Positions 1 to 10,744 of a stretch of 64,000 nucleotides of DNA are shown in pieces. The first letter of the stretch is position 1. Every line of letters starts with the position of its first letter. Below the pieces are notes generated by a model that made no database searches, was not told the origin of the DNA, and saw only the letters and a program-made list of their open reading frames with translations. A program made the position numbers and the translations under genes. Origin of the DNA: Cristatella mucedo (Eukaryota; Bryozoa; Phylactolaemata; Cristatellidae); assembly GCA_009760855.2 (NCBI GenBank), contig WPIO01000010.1, positions 6,747,501 through 6,811,500 of the forward strand, in the 5' to 3' direction.

Positions 1-35
1 AAACGCTGGCTTGACTAGAATATATATATATATAT

Positions 36-176
36 AATTTATTTGTATAGCGCCCCAAGAGAACTTAGTCTCTATTCAGGCGCTTAACATATGCCTTGGG
101 GCTCGAGCCCACGACCTCAGCCAGACCTTGGTCGGGGCGAGCACCTTAACCACTTAACCACTGTACCAAACCACCT
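36..176 (-). mobile_element. SINE2 copy (tRNA-like head plus LINE-A-like tail)
   Basis: Read on the minus strand: a tRNA-like head with an AAGGTGCTCGCC-type A box and GGGCTCGAGCC at the B-box position, then a GCGCCTGAATAGAGA...GCGCTATACAAAT tail that matches the 3' end of the LINE-A family, then a TA-rich end. Sister copies are at 45154 (+) and 47618 (-). Confidence 0.6.
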
Positions 177-423
177 CAGCTGTGCAGGACGAGACAGCGA
201 AGTAGTTTTTTTCTGATAGTCTGTCATATCGCGAAATATGAGCTATAAGCAACGAGGCCAGCTTATCTCACAGAAACAACGACAGTATTTTGACCATGCC
301 GACTTTAGCGTCGAAACTAATCCTTACTAAGAAACAAGAAAATTGTTTTATTTAAGGACATTTTCAAGAGGTACCAGCTAATGTTCTTTAATTGTAAGGC
401 ACGTCTACAGATTGTGTCGATCA

Positions 424-429
424 TATATA

Positions 430-460
<31 letters not shown>

Positions 461-482
461 TATATTCATATATATATATGAA
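424..482. repeat. (TA)n microsatellite
   Basis: Near-pure TA dinucleotide with a few interruptions, inside the intron of the PPxY-rich gene. Confidence 0.9.
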
Positions 483-498
483 CAAATACGCATACAAG

Positions 499-545
499 CA
501 CTCGCACACACACACACACGCGCTCACACACACACAAACACGCAC
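499..545. repeat. (CA)n microsatellite, imperfect
   Basis: CA dinucleotides with CG and AAACA interruptions. Confidence 0.85.
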
Positions 546-710
546 AAATGTGTGGGCGAATGTAGCGGTTCTTTCGTTTGACACGACGGGCAGTGTGAAG
601 CCGACTTGAGTGCCCAGCACTCCATCGCCGCCCACGGGAGCTCTACCTCGACTAGGGCTGCTGGCAGTGGCTGCCACCCACCACGTCGCTCCGCCCGTTG
701 GCCGGCTCAC

Positions 711-1061
711 CTGCAAAGGTTGAGGAGCTGGCATCGAACGGCGTGCGATCCAAGCAGGCGGCTGCAGCAATATGCCGGAAGGTACATAATATGGTTCATA
801 CGCCGGAGCTGTGGCCGCCGGCGAAGCACTTCCATTCGGAGTCGACAGCTCGTCCGACTGGGTGTACTGCGGCGGCTGAGAGCTGAAGACCGAAGACGGG
901 AGGTACGACGGCGGCTCGAAGTCGCTGTCGTAGCGCGGTGGCGGCGATGGCACCCACGCTCCGTCGTATGGCGGCGGAGCAGACAGGATGTCTCGATCGT
1001 CAAACGGTGGTTCGTGCGATCTGTAGCCTCTAGTCGTGCTCCTCACCGTAGCAATCGACAT
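711..1061 (-). CDS. First coding exon of a PPxY-rich, probable dispanin-like protein (partial gene)
   Basis: Seen: an ATG at 1061 with an in-frame TGA eight codons upstream, AAA directly before the ATG, and 117 codons ending at a strong donor (CAG|GTGAGC, last exon base 711). The intron is phase 0. The peptide is Pro/Tyr/Ser-rich with four PPxY motifs: PPPY (29-32), PPRY (41-44), PPSY (50-53) and PPQY (63-66). There is no membrane segment or signal peptide in this exon. Known: PPxY motifs bind WW domains, for example those of Nedd4-type ubiquitin ligases, and are common in the cytosolic N-terminus of dispanins. Inference: the exon matches the N-terminal exon of the CD225 gene at 21825-28985 in strand, size, composition and intron phase, so it is probably a paralogue whose CD225 exon lies left of position 1. 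It could instead be an unrelated proline-rich adaptor. The open frame continues to 405 but only into intronic CA/TA microsatellites. Confidence 0.7.
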
Positions 1062-2564
1062 TTTCTCGCTAAGGACGATAGCTCAAAACTGTGGCCAGCA
1101 GAGTACGCCATAGGGGAAGTGAGCTGCAGCAGCTCGCGACCAATGAGGTGAGGAGGCTTTCTCCGGTCGATTGTTTACAAATGAAGGCCGCAGAAGCTGC
1201 ACGTAGCCTGTTTGCAGTGAACAAAGGCCTACTGGCGAAACGCAATTGCTCTGCCAGGCAAACATCTTGTGAGCTACGGAAGTTACACTTACGCATGCTA
1301 AGGTGCAGAAACTGTCGCTCAGATTAGCGCCTAACGTAAAATCAGAGGAACAATATCGATGAATCGAACACTTTCTGAAGCCATCTATAGTTTGAGCTAT
1401 AAAAAGAGGGGTCTGCGTGCGCTGGTACTAAGCAGTGCTGCTTCTTTCGAGCATATATCTAAGCAATATCTCGGCATGTGGGCAGCTAGAAAGCGCTCGG
1501 CGGATTTCTCAGAGTGCTCAGTCAAGTCCAAGCCGCTAGTGCCGGTCTCCTCAGCCAATAATCTATCACCGTCGCTACAACGGCTACGTGACACCTGCCC
1601 GTCGAGTTTAAATCGAGATCGCAATTCTACCAACGCATTTGAGGTCATCATCGTCCTTGATGGTTTAGCAAACCACAAGCACAGTTTAATCTCGTAGACT
1701 TTCAAGGTGTATTTTGAAGCTGTAAGCTTGCTTTTTAGGGTGGAGTCTCATGTGGGCCTCTGCCCTGCCTACAGACCGGGATGTGACTTAGCTGGGATCG
1801 TACACCTTCAGCCTATCCTAGGATGGGGCAATCTGGATAAGGTCGTGATTCAGTCTTTTCCTTATAGTTTCGACTGTACCGGCACTCTTTCCCGTGGATA
1901 TTTACGCGCCTCTGAATAGGGGTAACTTCCAAGCAGCAGAAGCTAAGGGCAATTCAGCAGCCCAGGAAGTCAGTGCCTGGCAACGGGAGTTATCTCCCCA
2001 TGAGTAACTAGGAATATTGGGCCCGGCAGGGTGGGCCATTAAGGTGGGGAATTAATACCGTCGCTCGACCACCAGATGAGAAACCCAATCCAGCTTGAAT
2101 GCCTAAAAGATTCCAGACGATTCTTTTTGGACAGATGCCGACAGAGGCCGAGGTTGACAGGCTAGCCAACATCTATCAGCTGCTCCTGTGGATAGCAGGC
2201 CAATTCCCTGGCCAGGTATATTATACTCGGGCTTCGGGAGTTCGCGAAGTTAACTCCGTCGCTCCGGTAGGCACCGGATAAAGCGGTTTAGCCGGCGCCC
2301 ACAATAAACTGTCGCTTTCGGAGCCCAGTTTTGGCCGCTTGTGTTTCAACCGCACTGCAGCACTACATCGCACAGTCAGCTGGTAGAGAGCCGGGGGGGA
2401 CAAGCAATCCACGCGCGGTTACAGCAGGCCAATTCTTAAGATCAAATCATCTCCAGCTGGTCAATGAGCTTCCTGGCTCTCACGCTTAAGCTCTTGCTCT
2501 CTCACACTGTTGCTCCTCTCCAGGCTCACTGTCCCAGGACGAAGGAGTTTATCCAGCCGAGCAG
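1062..2564. other. Upstream region of the PPxY-rich gene; otherwise unassigned
   Basis: The first bases carry the 5'UTR of the minus-strand gene. Beyond that are short open frames with no recognisable protein, no tRNA-like boxes and no clear repeat family. Confidence 0.4.
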
Positions 2565-2657
2565 TTCCTGTTCGCACTAAAAAATGTAAAGTGCCTTGAC
2601 AGAAGATTGAGTTTTCTGAGGACACTTTTGCAAGTGTATTATTATTATTATTATGTT
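2565..2657 (+). mobile_element. LINE-A 3'-end fragment
   Basis: AAATGTAAAGTGCCTTGACAG followed by a TTGAGTTTTCTGAGGACAC-type segment and a (TTA)n tail, the signature of LINE-A copies elsewhere in the window. Diverged and 5'-truncated. Confidence 0.6.
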
Positions 2658-3290
2658 ATCATTAAATTGAGCCAAGGCTGACGTGCTGCGCTACAGTAAT
2701 TTTCGCGTTGCATACGTAGGTCAGGGCATACATAACCTAGGCATTGGACTGGCAGGTATAGCACGTTTGCATTGATCATCATATGAAGAGTAGCAAGCAG
2801 ATAGAAAAATTGAGGAACCATGAGAGAAAAAATCTGCATACCAAAGGGATATCTTAGCGAATAGGGAGGAAGTGGAATAAACCAGAATCAATCCGAATCT
2901 GAAAGAATTGCATGATGTCTGAGGCCACAAAAATGCTTGACTGCTTAACTAGTCATGGAATCGTGGTTTTCGCTTTATTAAAGATAACACATAGCTGTAC
3001 TATGTCCTGCATAGCTTTACATGCATGTGTTCCTTCTTTTCTTAAATTCCAGCATGTAAAACTCGATTAACTCTCGTGCTCCATGTATTGATGGCATTCG
3101 CACTTAAATAGCAGCGTTTTCGCATCGAATGAAAATAAAACCAATTTACAAGTGAGAGGGAATGTTGTTGCAAAGAAACTGGAAAACGAACTCTGAGGTA
3201 GGGTCGGCCAGTAACCTCCGGCAGCATCTGCAGACAAAATATAGGTACGGTGTTCCAAATCAATCTTTGATTAGATGACTGCATTAGCTC
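2658..3290. other. Unassigned AT-rich intergenic DNA
   Basis: No recognisable gene or repeat; only short, biased open frames. Confidence 0.35.
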
Positions 3291-3291
3291 T

Positions 3292-4165
3292 ACCATGAAG
3301 CCTGCCGAAAGTCACCTACGTACCATGGCAAAAATTCCGGCCTACTTAGACAGGAAAGCTACATCCAAGTTTACCCATGCATGTATGACATCCTATCTCG
3401 ACTTCTGTAACTCACTACTTACAGGTCATTCATGCAGTGCAATAAGGCACTTCTACATAGTGAAAAACTTTGCAGCTAGGCTTGCCTGTCGTGAAAGTCC
3501 TAACTGTCACATAACAGAATCTGAAACCGACCTACACTGCCCGTTCAGCAGCAGATGGACTTTAAAGTTTTTTCACTCACTCTTAGGTCCCTTCATTCTG
3601 TTGCTTCAGCCTACATATGGAGCGATTGCCCAGTAGGTAAGGTGCTCACTCTTTATGGCCAATGTCGTGGGTTCGAATCCTGCAGTGAGCGATCCTTTAT
3701 TGCCAACCGCAAGTGGTTGTGATAGCCGTCAAAGCTCTTCTGCCGCCTTACAAAAGAGGCTGTTAAATAAGCTCATAGTCATTATTTATATCTGAAGTGC
3801 TTTATACTACTTTGGGAACCTAGCACTTATGCTCACAAAGCTGGAAGTCCTTTCCGACTGGCATCACGACATCCCTGACTTGACATTTAAAAGAAGCTAA
3901 AGACGCACATATTTATCGCAGCATTTGGCGGTTTCGCGAGATTCGTTCTCTGTTCGCTCATGCGTGCCGACACTGTGCATGCTGCCACTAAACATATTTC
4001 CAAGCTGATCCTGTGCACGTCACCTGTAACCATGTTACGCTTGTCATGAAGCATGCTACCACTAACCATACGATCATGCTTCTTTTGCAGCAAATGTAAT
4101 GCCTAGAAAGAGATTAAGTTCTCTGAGGGCTCTATACAAATGTATTGTTATTATTACTATTCGGC
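3292..4165 (+). mobile_element. LINE-A fragment, C-terminal RT region to 3' tail, interrupted by a SINE
   Basis: 3295-3610 encodes a decayed C-terminal part of the reverse transcriptase ORF: a LDFCNSLLTG motif, then RFF/SLLGPFILLLQPTY. The 3' part resumes at about 3790 and ends in the CCTAGAAAGAGATTAAGTTC tail and TTATTATTA near 4160. A SINE1 copy sits between the two halves. Frames are broken, so this copy is inactive. Confidence 0.7.
3619..3776 (+). mobile_element. SINE1 (tRNA-derived) nested in LINE-A
   Basis: A-box-like TGCCCAGTAGGTAAGG and a perfect B box GGTTCGAATCC (3670-3680), followed by the family body (GCGATCCTTTATTGCC...GTGATAGCCGT...CTCTTCTGCCGC) and AGAGGCTGTTAAAT end. It splits a LINE-A copy, so it is younger than that copy. 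Confidence 0.75.
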
Positions 4166-4232
4166 TAGACATCGTACCACTTGCTCTGACTCAAGTCATG
4201 CAGGCATGTATATAACCAGGCATAACATATAT

Positions 4233-4565
4233 AACCATATAATCCTTTGGAGACTGAGTCTTCGGTTCTAATGCTTTCAAAGGCAGTAACTCACTCCGGA
4301 TTGACGACACGACATCCTTTGAATTGGCTTTTAAAAGGTGGCTGACCTCACACCAAAGGACAATCCACATAGACCCAATATTTACTGGGTTCATATGATT
4401 TATCCTTTGTCGGCTTGTGTGTACCCAAAAAGTGCACGTTAACACTAACCAATCGGCATGCTTGCTTCGCAGTACTTGAAGCCTAGAAAGAGATTCAGTT
4501 CTTGCAGGCCACTATACTAATATCTTATTAATTATTAACATTACCATTATCATTATTATTACTAT
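4233..4565 (+). mobile_element. LINE-A 3' fragment
   Basis: Contains the AATCCTTTGGAGAC coding signature (family peptide KSFGDRAFSSYA, degraded), the 3'UTR and the CCTAGAAAGAGATTCAGTTC tail, followed by imperfect ATT repeats. Confidence 0.65.
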
Positions 4566-4714
4566 TTATATTAGTATGAAGTATACAAATTATACGGCTG
4601 GTGCAGTGATGAACGATGAGGTACTCGATAAACTGGGAAATGTGAGGAGCTACAGAGAGAAGAAGCTAAAGGTAGCGAGAGAAATCTAGAATGGTAGTAG
4701 ATGCTGCCTAAGTA
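4566..4714. other. Short unassigned spacer between a LINE-A fragment and a SINE1 copy
   Basis: No recognisable feature. Confidence 0.35.
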
Positions 4715-4882
4715 GTAACATATGGCACACTAGGTAAGGCGGTTGCTTTCACGACCTCGGCCCCGAGGTCGTTGGTTCGATTCCTACGGTGGGCGATTCT
4801 TTATCGCCACTGCAAGCGGTGGTGATAGCCGTAAAGGCTCTTCTGTCGCTATACAAAAAGAGGCTGTCTAATCAGCTAGGAT
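4715..4882 (+). mobile_element. SINE1 copy, well preserved
   Basis: A box TGGCACACTAGG (4723-4734) and B box GGTTCGATTCC (4774-4784, matching the 11-base consensus), a CGACCTCGGCCCCGAGGTCG inverted stem where a tRNA anticodon arm would be, then the family body and an AGAGGCTGTCTAATCAGCTAG end. The best-preserved plus-strand copy in the window. Confidence 0.8.
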
Positions 4883-5499
4883 ATGTACTTGCTTCAACTT
4901 TCTGCCACTATTTAGTACATGCATGGTGGTCACCCTATCAATTATAGTCTGCTGGCCAATAATACCGTTAATACAGTGCAGAACTCCAACACTAGAAGAG
5001 TAAAAGCAACCCAAACCATGACACTAACGCCACCGAATTTCACAGTTGGCTGCAAGCAGTACACATCTCCTTTTCGTCGACTCACGAAGGCTCTCCTTTT
5101 ATTGTTAAGGCAGACCGTGACTTTGGACTCGTCAGACCATACAACTCGAGTCCAGTCCTAAGAAGTGCAGTGGGCGTGGTCCTAGGCCCACCTATGACTA
5201 TCTGTTCTGTGCCTCTCTGTAGCAAAGGCTATCGCTCGGCGACCCTTCTAAATATGTCGTGGGTAGCAAGCCTGCAGCTCATTATATCTGGGCCTTCACC
5301 ACCTTCACGGTAGTGATCGATTGCGACTGAGACCGCTCCCAGAACGATGCCTTCCATGCTCTGAAGAGCGAGCACGTTCAGACGAAACTCGTCGCTTCGG
5401 GTCGTCTTTTTTGGGCGACCTGAGCACAGTCTACAACCCATGCTTCCGTGGGTTTTAAGATTTCCGGATTTTAGCTAACTGCTCTATGGCTGATTTTTA
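4883..5499. other. Unassigned intergenic DNA
   Basis: No convincing coding exon or repeat. Several 60-80 codon frames look random in composition. Confidence 0.35.
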
Positions 5500-6555
5500 A
5501 AGCAATAATAATAATACATTTGATAAAGCCCCCTCAGAGAAATCAATCTTGTTCTAGGCACTTTACAATTGCTGCAAAGAAAGTGCGATCGAATCGTTAG
5601 TGGTAGCATGCTCAATAACAATAACAATAGCATGGTTAGGGGTGACATACACAGGGTCAGCATACAAGTACGGTTATTGGCAGCATGCACAGTGTCAGCA
5701 TGCATAAGCACTTAAAGGACGAATCCCACGGATGTAATAAACGCTGTGCTAAGCAGATGCGTTTTAGTTTCTTTTTAAATAGGGTCGAGTCATGAGATGT
5801 CGTGATGCAAGTCGGAAGTGAGTTCCAGGCTTTGGTAGCATACGAACTGAAGGCACGGTCTCCAAAGGATTTGAGGTTCTTACGAGGTATCGGTAAAAGA
5901 TTAGATTCCGAAAAGCTGGGGGTACGATGCCTAGCTTGGTGTGGGAGTAGATCAATAGGTAGTAGATAGGTAGGCTGCAGCCAAAGAATGGAGGGACCTA
6001 AAAGTGAGTAACTGAACCTTGAAGTCGAGGAATTGCTTGAGTGGGAGCCAGTGTAAGTCGGCGAGAAGTGGTGTGGTGTAGCACCTGCCACACTCACGAC
6101 AGACGAGCTTAGCTGCAGAGTTTTGTACCAGCTGTCAGTGCCTGATCGCACATGCCGGTAGACCAGCAAGCAGTGTTATAGAAGTAAAGACGGAATGTCC
6201 CCAATCCATGGACCAATTTAGATGTGGTATCCCTGTCTAAGAAAGCCCAAATTTTAGATATGTTATACACCCAAAAGAATGCAGCCTTGACTGTGGAGCT
6301 GATGTGGTAGTCTAAGGAAAGGTCACTTAGGAACAGGACAACTGGATTTCGTGCACATTCAACAGGAGATATGCTGGCAGAGCCGATTGTGAGCGTTAAT
6401 CTTTCCAATTTCTGAATCAGACTTGGTTTGCTAATAACTAGTAAGTTTGTTTTCCATCATTCAATTAAAGTAAGTTTGCTACCATCCAAGTGCGGATGTC
6501 ATCAATAGATACAGCAAAGGAGCTGAGAGAATTCGAAGTGCTGGAAGGCTCCCTA
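5500..6555 (-). mobile_element. LINE-A, 5'-truncated copy
   Basis: Read on the minus strand, coding for the RT C-terminal region (thumb to end) in several broken frames: VLFLSDLSLDYHISSTVKAAFF (6400-6290), the NSLPTCITTSHDSTLFKKKLK end (about 5780), then 3'UTR and the AATAAT tail at 5500-5515. Similarity to the long copy at 25998-28020 stops near 6555, where a different element begins. Confidence 0.75.
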
Positions 6556-6700
6556 TCACTTCTCGGTTTCTTATGCCCATTTCATGCAAGGCCTGCAGTC
6601 GCCCTTTCGTTAAGTCGTCGATCAGAGATCTCCTAGGCATGCTGAACTTGGCGCCAAATTGAAGGGGAAGCACTCCACTCGGTCTCACAGCGATTTTGCA
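6540..6700 (-). pseudogene. Remnant of a Tc1/mariner-like transposase N-terminus
   Basis: From ATG at 6640 the minus strand reads MPRRSLIDDLTKGRLQALHE and then MGIRNREVIGSL. This resembles the first helix-turn-helix of Tc1/mariner transposases (a MPR-x-basic start, then ...GRI..L...G.S.R.IA..L). Only this piece remains; it abuts the truncated end of a LINE-A copy and no DDE/D domain or terminal inverted repeat was found. The assignment rests on motif shape alone. Confidence 0.4.
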
Positions 6701-7421
6701 GACAAATGAGACCTCGTATTGAACAAAGAGCTAAAATATTGCTAACGTGTTAGTCCCTAGCAGTGCCACACTTAAATGCCCACTCCATAGCAACCAGAGG
6801 GTGTTTTGAAGTTTTAAATCACCCAATGTACTGGCTACAAGGAAGAGCCGTTCCATTTTGGCTCTGACGGTCACGGTTTAATGGAGCCATCGGCTGTACA
6901 CGGATCTCCGGCTCTGTCTGACCAACTCGTTCATTTTTTATGGCGGAACAAGACTTTTGAGTTTTGGTGTACATGTTCATACACACACGCGCGCATGCAC
7001 ACATATAAAGGATTGGTCCAACCAATCAGAAACTGACCAATACAACAGCACGGATGCTTGGTTGAGTGATGAGATCAGCATATGTAGCTACAAGAGTACA
7101 CAATACAGAAAACATTGCCGGGTAAAGCTGCCTACAGAAGGATTGTGAATAAATTTCCAATATCTGACATGCATGCATTAACTATGTGTTGCAAGCCAGG
7201 GGCACGTTGATGTGGATCTGGTGAGCATCTGGACTCAAGCACATCACACAGTATATTTAGTATTGGTAAAATAAAAAAATATACATAAGAGCTTGCCCTC
7301 TGAGCTGCAAACACATCACTATCTTAATGCATTGAAATCAAACAAAAGTTCCATTCGAGCAATCCAAGTCTGGTTCAGTTCATAGCTTGGGAGAAAATGA
7401 ATCAGCATGTCTGCATTATTA
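6701..7421. other. Unassigned AT-rich DNA downstream of the ZDHHC gene
   Basis: A short CA/CG-rich stretch at 6980-7005; nothing else recognisable. The 3' end of the minus-strand palmitoyltransferase transcript probably falls near 7400. Confidence 0.35.
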
Positions 7422-7427
7422 TTTATT
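7422..7427 (-). terminator. Candidate poly(A) signal of the ZDHHC24-like gene
   Basis: AATAAA on the minus strand, about 290 bases after the stop codon at 7718-7720. No other AATAAA lies closer to the stop. Confidence 0.5.
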
Positions 7428-7717
7428 GATAATTGTTTTCCAAACCTATTTCTATATGTAATTATACTTCGATATAAAGCAACTATGATATCGTCGTGCA
7501 TGAAACTGTTTGGCAGCTTTGAAAACAAATGCATCAGATGCACCAATGCAGTGGGAATGCAATAGTCACATTGATAAGGAAAATGACAGAATTGCTAATG
7601 AATACAAAATTACACGTGTCAATTGTGATACCACAAAGAAATGCAGCTGCACTACACTAATGAATTTCAGAAACTAAGTGCCATGTGTGTCACCCATATA
7701 AGACGGAAGGCAGAGAA

Positions 7718-8189
7718 CTATATCGTTTTCATCCTGCCTCCAGCAGGGTCATAGTGAAGTCCATCATTGACACTGCTGGATTTCAGCAAAGGAGTACATA
7801 CGACAGAATACCATTGCACACCAAGGAACTCGGTGATATTGTGATAAATTTTACTGCTATACGCAAATATCTTCTTGCTACGCTCGTATCTAGTTTGGCC
7901 GTAAGCCACTTGAATGACTTGCTTTGCAAGAATGAGCGTAAACATGGCCAGCAGCATGGCTCCAATAGATGTCATGAAGTTGACGAGGATGCACGTAAAT
8001 GTATACTCTCTCACGAAAAAAGGAAAGTGGGGAAATAGCAGGGAGATGACTGACCAAGGGCTGGTACCCAGGTAATGCAGTACAAATCCAAAATTATACC
8101 AATTGCAGTAAAAGGCCAAAATCCAGTTGTACAGTACCATTGCGAAGAAGTACCTATAGTTGGCATGGCCCACGCACTTTCCGGCAAAC
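7718..8189 (-). CDS. ZDHHC24-like: ZDHHC24-like palmitoyltransferase, exon 2 (C-terminal)
   Basis: Acceptor TCTCTGGTTACAG|G places the first exon base at 8189; that G completes the Trp122 codon begun in exon 1. The exon encodes residues 123-278 and ends at a stop at 7718-7720. It opens with FAGKCVGHANYRYFF, the conserved end of the DHHC cysteine-rich domain, followed by two more hydrophobic segments (about 137-160 and 184-210). The family's TTxE motif is present as TRYE (221-224), so its second Thr is Arg. The C-terminal stretch (FLGVQW..., PAGGRMKTI) is similar in layout to animal ZDHHC24. The total of 278 residues fits the roughly 280 of that subfamily. Confidence 0.88.
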
Positions 8190-10744
8190 CTGTAACCAGA
8201 GATGATGGCTGCTATTAGATCCAAGGGCACGATAATTGCAAGTAGATAATAGATCATTTGATGGTCTCCACCATAGGAAAGGCATTGTGTAACCATTGTC
8301 ATCAACATTAAAGCAGTCTCAAGGCTTAAAGATTTGCACTAAATTAAACCTTATAAGTAATTCGATACAGAGTTCAATTTATTTTTCACATCGTACAAGT
8401 GCTAGCAATGACCTAAAAAAGCAGCCCAGGAGACATAACATTTCGTATGATCAATGGAAGATAAACTGTACATGTAAAGATAAAAAGAAAGTTCAATTCA
8501 AGAATGCCTTTACAAAACAATGAATATGCAAGAAATTGACCTAATGCATACCGTTGAAGCCATTATTCTTCTAACGGTTAAGGAAGTCGGAGCAGGCAGA
8601 CTTGCCGCAGTAAAATGATCGAATGCAAACTCAGTAGAGAAGGAAAATGCAATTGTATGGCTCTCCTATTGAGCTGCCAGTGACTGAGAGCAAGCACAGT
8701 TAAAATGTTAAGAATATGACTCCTAAGTAGTGCATTCGTTAATAGAAGTAACTATATCTGGACTATTATGTAGCAGCTGCATTAATAGACACACACAACA
8801 GGAAAGACCACATTGTGATTTTTAGAGTATCACAAAGCTCATCAAGAAATATGAGTACTCTTCCAATCATCTCATATCAAAGCACTTCACATATGCATAG
8901 GCATTGAAGCACATTGAGCCGATGAGCAAAAATGCAACAAGAGGCCATACATTCAGCTGTGTAGACAAGGATAGATTGACTAGGCCAAGGTAGGGCGTCT
9001 AAGTGGTAGCTGCTATAGCAGGATAAATGACCTGATTAAAAGTTTCCCAGTCACCCTTGACTTTCAAAAGAGCTTGCAAGCACCACTAGTCATGGAACAG
9101 CCAAAGGTAGGTAGACAAGTGCTAGAACGAGAAATCGTACACCGGTTTGAGGTATCGCTGCCAAAACAAAGCCAAGAACACTAGGAGTCTCATTTTAGGT
9201 AATAATTCCAGAGGCAAGGAAATTGATGTGAAACGCCTCTCTGTCAGTTCATGACCTTATGAAAGTCATATACAGCATATTGACTTGCAAACAGCCATTT
9301 ATTAAATTAGCACAGCTGAGTTTTGCCAGAGGTTGGCAACTTCTAGGAGCAGTGAGCAGCCACAACTCAGTTATGAAGCCACTCCTCATAATGGTCACTA
9401 GCGATTAATGCAAGGAATACTTGCTCAAGCACAAATCGACGACAGCTTCAGTGATAGTGGCCACTAGTAGCAGTTTCAGGGTAAATCTAATGGGATGGCA
9501 TATCAGAAGATATGCATCTGATAGCTGATTGACCAGCCAAGTTCCAACCTTTGATGGTGGTTACTAATAACTTAATTTTTATTATTTTGTGAAAGCATCC
9601 CAAATGAAAAACAAACGTGAGACCAGCAGGGCAGCAGCTCTGCTGTCACAAAGTGTGCACTGTCATGAAGACACAAGTCCACTTAATCCTGGCTATATTT
9701 CACACTAGCTTTTTAAGCATTGCTATCGCCGATTTATGCAATGTGAAAGGGCCGACAGACATATAGGAATAGAGCTAAAAATCTGCTTCAAATCAGTGGG
9801 GGGCACTTGAAAAATTCTGTGGAAAACCGTTAGGACATTCACCAAGTGCTTGGTGATAAGATGACCGCTGGCTCAGTTGCAACTTGTTGAGCTGAGTCTG
9901 GCTACCAGTGGGCTAAACTTCATACGAAATGACAAATGAATCCCCCACACTGTTTAAGAAAGCCCCTATTGAGTAGTAGCGGCAATCACTCAGAATAGTC
10001 ACAGTGGTCTGTGCAGCTATTTTTACCAGCTCTGGTCAACAGCTGCCAAAGTGCTCATTTGACTGCTGTGCCACCAAGATTCAGATAAAAATTCCAGGTC
10101 CTCAGACAAGGTCTGGTCTTTCGAAGAGTAAAAGGGCAGTTCTGATTCTTTCCAGTAAACAGGTGGTTCCCGATCTAGTATATCTAAGGCCACCTTACAA
10201 TTTATGATTTAAAATGGATCTGTGGTAACAGTGTTAAGCTGGTTGGAGCACGGGTAATATAACTACAAATTGTCGCTGGCTTACTATAATAAGCAACACC
10301 ACCTAATTTATATTTAAGATAACATTTATTGACATGCCAAAGAACAAAATTCAACCATTCTTGAAAGCGCCATGCTCAGAACAAAAACTAAGCCAAACTG
10401 GGATTCCATCTGCCCCAACTCATAGGCCTCAGCCTTGAGATGCTATGTCAGAGTGTGTCTGGGAAGGTTATTCCCAATTAACAGATCGGTTGTGTGACTC
10501 GAGAGAAGAATTGAATTGGATAGAGTCTAACACTAAAGGATTAAGAGTCTCACTGAAACTGCTCAACGTAGCCATCGGGCTTATTAATTTGATGCGGACG
10601 GTTATTTTCAGGAGCTGTTTTGTTGGTGCCAAAAAGAAAGCAGATCATGTCGGTCGGCATGCTGATTAAAGTTACTGGCCCACACCCTACTAACCAACAG
10701 CAAGCACCTTATTGCTCAGGACTAAAGACCTGCAAGCAGTGAGT

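Larger units (their letters stand above)
181..710 (-). other. Start of intron 1 of the PPxY-rich gene, with microsatellites
   Basis: Begins with the GTGAGC donor at 705-710 and runs towards the left edge. It contains a CA-rich tract (about 499-545) and a TA tract (about 424-482). I see no coding potential beyond simple-repeat translation. The acceptor is not in the window. Confidence 0.55.

Noticed and set aside
405-710. C-terminal half of the 218-codon minus frame (Cys-Val and Ile-Tyr runs)
   Set aside because: It lies beyond a consensus splice donor and translates CA/TA microsatellites; only 711-1061 is kept as exon.
4715-4882. Functional tRNA gene
   Set aside because: The boxes are tRNA-like, but the arms do not form a full cloverleaf and the unit recurs with a long SINE body.
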